Of a stretch of 64,000 nucleotides of DNA, positions 61,207-64,000 are shown piece after piece. Made by a program: the position numbers and the translations under genes. The DNA is taken from contig NZ_CAJYOJ010000043.1 in NCBI RefSeq assembly GCF_913776295.1, forward strand, positions 78,434 through 142,433. The letters run 5' to 3'. Below the pieces are notes generated by a model that saw only the letters and a list, made by a program, of their open reading frames with translations, was not told the origin of the DNA and did not search any database. The stretch is from an uncultured Pedobacter sp. (lineage in GTDB: Bacteria; Bacteroidota; Bacteroidia; Sphingobacteriales; Sphingobacteriaceae). Numbering within the stretch: position 1 is the first letter of the stretch; every line of letters begins with the position of its first letter.

Positions 61207-63792
61207 ATGCCGAAACTTCGTTTAACTACACAACGGGAATCTATTTTTAATAATGAGGTCATCTCAAAATTTGAACTATTTAACAGTTTATTTCTCACCT
61301 TGCCTTTTTACAAAATTAAGGATACCGGAACATTGCTTCCGTTGTTTTTTAAGAGCTGTGAAGAAGGTATAGCCAATGGAGAAAAACCTGCCCAGATTAT
61401 TGAAGAGTTTTTTGCGAAGTATACCAGTTATACTGATCGCAAGGATATCATCGACCTTCTTTTTCGCTTTATTCAGTATATCGAACGCCAAGTGGTGCTT
61501 TTTGATGCTGTAGAAGATGCTTCTTTTACTAAGTTAAATACTACCGACGAGCAGAGCACCTTGTCATTTATTCTAAAGAAAAATGCCGATAACAAACCGA
61601 TGTTATCGAAAATTGAGAAATTGATTGATGAACTTTCGCTCCGTTTGGTTTTAACCGCACATCCAACGCAATTCTATCCTGGAAGTGTTTTGGCCATTAT
61701 TACCGATTTAACCACGGCTATCAGGGATAATGATCTTACCTTGATGAACTCTTTGTTACAGCAATTGGGTAAAACGCCATTTTTTAACAAAAAGTCGCCA
61801 ACACCGGTTGATGAAGCCCTAAACCTGGCCTGGTTCTTAGAAAATACTTTTTATTTTGCTGCGGCCAATATCCAGGAAGAGATAGACCAGAACCTGGATG
61901 AATATAACCTGGAAACCAAGAAAATTTTAGAACTGGGTTTCTGGCCTGGCGGAGACCGGGATGGAAATCCAAATATTCACGCTGATACGACCTTAGCCGT
62001 TTCTAAAATGTTGCGACAAATCCTGTTCCGCTGCTACTACCGCGATTTCAGGGTTATTAAACGCCGCATCACTTTTAGAGGTGTTGAAGAAAATATTGCC
62101 AAGCTGCATGATGTACTTTATCAGAATGCTTTCGATCAATCGTGCGAACTTTATGATATTTCTGATGAATTAAGAGATAACCTAAATAAAATTAAAGAAA
62201 CCTTACTGGCAGAACATGAAGGTTTATTTGTTGATCTGGTTAATAATCTGATCCGCAAAATAGACTTATATGGCAATTACTTTGCATCGCTGGATATCCG
62301 TCAGGATAGCAGGGTACTGAGAAAGGTGCATGCCTATTGCCGCGAAAATAAACCCATTTCTTCTTTATACCCAGCCAATTACGATCAGCTTTCGGAAGCG
62401 GAGAAATTAGCTTTAATTTCTTTTAAGGAAGCAACCGTTGTTTACGCAAGTGAGGCTGATGCCTTGATAAATGATACCATTGAGGTAATTAAAGAAATTA
62501 AAGGTATCCAAAAACGCAATGGCGAAAAAGCTTGTCACCGTTTTATTATCAGCAATTGTCAGCAGGCGAGTGATATCCTTCAGCTGATCGAGCTTTTCCT
62601 TTGGAACGGTTGGAGCAAAGATTCGCTCACCATAGATTTTGTGCCGCTTTTCGAAACGGTAAACGATTTAAAGGGCGCCGCGGCCATTATGGAAACCTTA
62701 TATAGCAATCCGTTTTATAAAGCGCACCTGGTTAAACGTGGCAATAAACAGCACATCATGTTGGGATATTCTGATAGTACCAAGGATGGTGGTTATTTAA
62801 TGGCAAACTGGTCTATCTTTAATGGCAAAACATCCTTATCAGCTGTTGCTGCAAAACATAACATCCAGCTGGCCTTTTTTGATGGCCGTGGCGGCCCGCC
62901 CGCACGCGGTGGAGGTAAAACACATCGTTTTTATGCCTCAATGGGTAAGGAGATTGCGAACAAGAATATGCAGTTGACCGTTCAGGGGCAAACCATTAGC
63001 TCGCAGTACGGTTCAGTAGAAAGTGCGGAATTTAATATTGAACAGTTAATTAATGCGGGAATATCGTCAGGATTAAAAGAAAAACATAATGTGCTTTTAG
63101 ATCCTGACAATAAAGCCCTGCTGGATGAAATGGCAGAAGATGGTTACAGGGCTTTTGTAGACCTGCGCGAGCACCCCTTATTTGTAAGTTATTTAGAGAA
63201 ATTATCTCCTTTAAAATTATTATCTCAGGCCAATATCAGTAGCCGTCCGGTAAAAAGAAATGGGGGAGGCGAAATGAAACTAGAAGATTTAAGGGCCATC
63301 AGTTTTGTAACTGCCTGGAGTATGCTGAAACAAAATGTGCCTGGTTTTTACGGAATGGGTACGGCGATGAAAAATCAGGAAAAGGCGGGAAACTGGGACA
63401 AAGTGGTGAAGGTTTATGAAGATTCTGACTACCTCAAAACTATAGTGGATAATTGTATGATGAGTATGAGTAAATCAGACTTTGTGATTACCGCTCATTT
63501 GGCAAACGATAAAGAGTTTGGTGCCTTTTGGACGCAATTACATGAAGAATTCAAGTTAACTAAAGAGATGCTCTTAAAACTATCCGGACAGCCAACTTTA
63601 ATGGCCAATTACCCGGTAGATAAAAAGTCGATTGCTACACGCGAAAAAATTATTTTGCCATTGGTATTAATCCAGCATTTTGCCTTAGAGAAACTGCAGC
63701 ACGACCAGAACGAGACAGACCAGCATGCTTTAGAAAAGCTTGCGGTAAGAACGGTATTTGGTATTGTAAACGCGGGAAGGAATTTGGCTTAG
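61207..63792 (+). CDS. ppc: Phosphoenolpyruvate carboxylase
   Basis: An 861-residue enzyme that makes oxaloacetate from PEP and bicarbonate, feeding the TCA cycle. Motif LVLTAHPTQFYPGS holds the catalytic His; FWPGGDRDGNPNIHADTTL, ASLDIRQDSR and MLGYSDSTKDGGYL are intact. The glycine-rich loop reads FDGRGGPPARGGGKTHRF instead of the enterobacterial FHGRGGSIGRGGAP, and TAHPTQ replaces TAHPTE; I believe both are usual in the Bacteroidota branch. The C-terminal end (TVFGIVNAGRNLA) is shorter than the classical NTG end but complete. Single gene. Confidence 0.93.
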   Translation: MPKLRLTTQRESIFNNEVISKFELFNSLFLTLPFYKIKDTGTLLPLFFKSCEEGIANGEKPAQIIEEFFAKYTSYTDRKDIIDLLFRFIQYIERQVVLFDAVEDASFTKLNTTDEQSTLSFILKKNADNKPMLSKIEKLIDELSLRLVLTAHPTQFYPGSVLAIITDLTTAIRDNDLTLMNSLLQQLGKTPFFNKKSPTPVDEALNLAWFLENTFYFAAANIQEEIDQNLDEYNLETKKILELGFWPGGDRDGNPNIHADTTLAVSKMLRQILFRCYYRDFRVIKRRITFRGVEENIAKLHDVLYQNAFDQSCELYDISDELRDNLNKIKETLLAEHEGLFVDLVNNLIRKIDLYGNYFASLDIRQDSRVLRKVHAYCRENKPISSLYPANYDQLSEAEKLALISFKEATVVYASEADALINDTIEVIKEIKGIQKRNGEKACHRFIISNCQQASDILQLIELFLWNGWSKDSLTIDFVPLFETVNDLKGAAAIMETLYSNPFYKAHLVKRGNKQHIMLGYSDSTKDGGYLMANWSIFNGKTSLSAVAAKHNIQLAFFDGRGGPPARGGGKTHRFYASMGKEIANKNMQLTVQGQTISSQYGSVESAEFNIEQLINAGISSGLKEKHNVLLDPDNKALLDEMAEDGYRAFVDLREHPLFVSYLEKLSPLKLLSQANISSRPVKRNGGGEMKLEDLRAISFVTAWSMLKQNVPGFYGMGTAMKNQEKAGNWDKVVKVYEDSDYLKTIVDNCMMSMSKSDFVITAHLANDKEFGAFWTQLHEEFKLTKEMLLKLSGQPTLMANYPVDKKSIATREKIILPLVLIQHFALEKLQHDQNETDQHALEKLAVRTVFGIVNAGRNLA

Positions 63793-63806
63793 TATTCAAA
63801 AAAGTG

Positions 63807-63830
63807 TGCGCTCGTTTCCAAACGAGCGCA
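63807..63830. repeat. Hairpin repeat after ppc (TGCGCTCGTTT / AAACGAGCGCA)
   Basis: Perfect 11-bp arms with a CC loop, 14 bases past the ppc stop. A second hairpin with the same CGTTT..AAACG core is at 63850-63865 (ATCGTTTGTAAACGAT), and a related one at 24519-24546. May serve as the ppc terminator though no T-run follows. Confidence 0.6.
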
Positions 63831-63902
63831 TAAATAACGATACGATTCTATCGTTTGTAAACGATAAATTATTCGGGGCTGACTAAAAAGGGTATAAAAA
63901 TT

Positions 63903-63932
63903 ACAGCCGTTGCTTTAAAAAGCAGCGGCTGT
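63903..63932. terminator. Bidirectional-looking terminator hairpin near the window end
   Basis: A 13-bp stem with one G-U pair (ACAGCCGTTGCTT / AAGCAGCGGCTGT), short A loop, followed by TTTA on plus and AATTTTTAT on minus. It probably ends ppc transcription about 110 bases after its stop. Confidence 0.65.
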
Positions 63933-63963
63933 TTAGTAAATTTAATTGCGAAAGAAATTTACT

Positions 63964-64000
63964 ATGGCTAAGATACAAAGTTCAGCACAATTCAAAAACT
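63964..64000 (+). CDS. Possible start of a gene running off the window
   Basis: An ATG at 63964 opens a frame reading MAKIQSSAQFKN to the end of the window. It follows a terminator and an A-rich stretch (GCGAAAGAAATTTACT) that could hold a leader. Twelve codons are too few to assign a function or be sure it is a gene. Confidence 0.3.
   Translation, partial: MAKIQSSAQFKN

Overview
The window looks like chromosomal DNA of a Bacteroidota bacterium, most likely a Sphingobacteriaceae member close to Pedobacter. I base this on protein style and gene content (RsfS-FtsH-LUD order, DUF4175, DUF2911, DUF2007 and TM2/DUF2752 proteins, a Bacteroidota-type PEP carboxylase), on AT-rich intergenic DNA, on Bacteroidota promoter boxes (TTTG / TAnnTTTG) in front of several genes, and on intergenic hairpin repeats of a kind common in that group. 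No database was searched. The window is mostly housekeeping sequence with one small accessory patch. No rRNA, tRNA, CRISPR array or complete insertion sequence was found.

Layout. 1-5.9 kb: a split DsbD system (truncated membrane DsbD plus a separate DsbD-alpha protein), biotin ligase, then rsfS-ftsH and a LUD protein. 6.1-11.5 kb: a FabH-like ketosynthase, a periplasmic TPR protein, a coiled-coil zinc-ribbon/Nif3 pair and a DUF2752/TM2 pair. 11.7-16.5 kb: mfd, a tandemly duplicated hairpin terminator, a DUF4143 ATPase and a DUF3820 protein. 16.7-24.5 kb: a FrnE/DsbA-like protein, a large M14 peptidase, a cobalamin riboswitch controlling metE, a thioesterase and a methyltransferase. 24.5-28 kb: CPBP protease-DUF2007-cdsA on the minus strand, dusB and apaG on the plus strand. 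28-31.9 kb is the accessory patch: decayed coding remnants, a YugP-like metallopeptidase, a broken FAD oxidoreductase and a Doc (Fic) toxin coupled to a RhuM-like DNA-binding protein. 31.9-40.6 kb: purU, rmuC, thiL, a dicarboxylate-type symporter, divergent nadA/nadB and a gamma-carbonic anhydrase. 40.7-50.7 kb: an Ig-like lipoprotein, mnmG with two parS-like sites just upstream, an Uup-type ABC-F ATPase, ybeY and a giant DUF4175 coiled-coil membrane protein. 51-55.9 kb: a GDPD-GH16 fusion enzyme, a Tat-exported phospholipase C and a DUF2911 protein. 56.4-60.9 kb: a TetR-TolC-HlyD-EmrB efflux operon with a clear promoter and operator. 61.2-63.8 kb: PEP carboxylase.

How the parts work together. 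The efflux operon is a self-contained TetR-regulated tripartite exporter. The riboswitch should shut off B12-independent methionine synthesis when cobalamin is present. The nadA/nadB divergon supplies quinolinate for NAD. The parS pair suggests that the mnmG region is bound by ParB and may lie near the replication origin. Intergenic repeats recur between about 16.5 and 47.4 kb, often at convergent or 3' gene ends, and in places contribute the stop codon of a neighbouring reading frame. I saw no clearly new multi-gene system. The most noteworthy items are the Doc/RhuM-like module, the GDPD-GH16 fusion, the parS pair, the TetR operator inside its promoter, and the duplicated terminator that also carries a promoter box.
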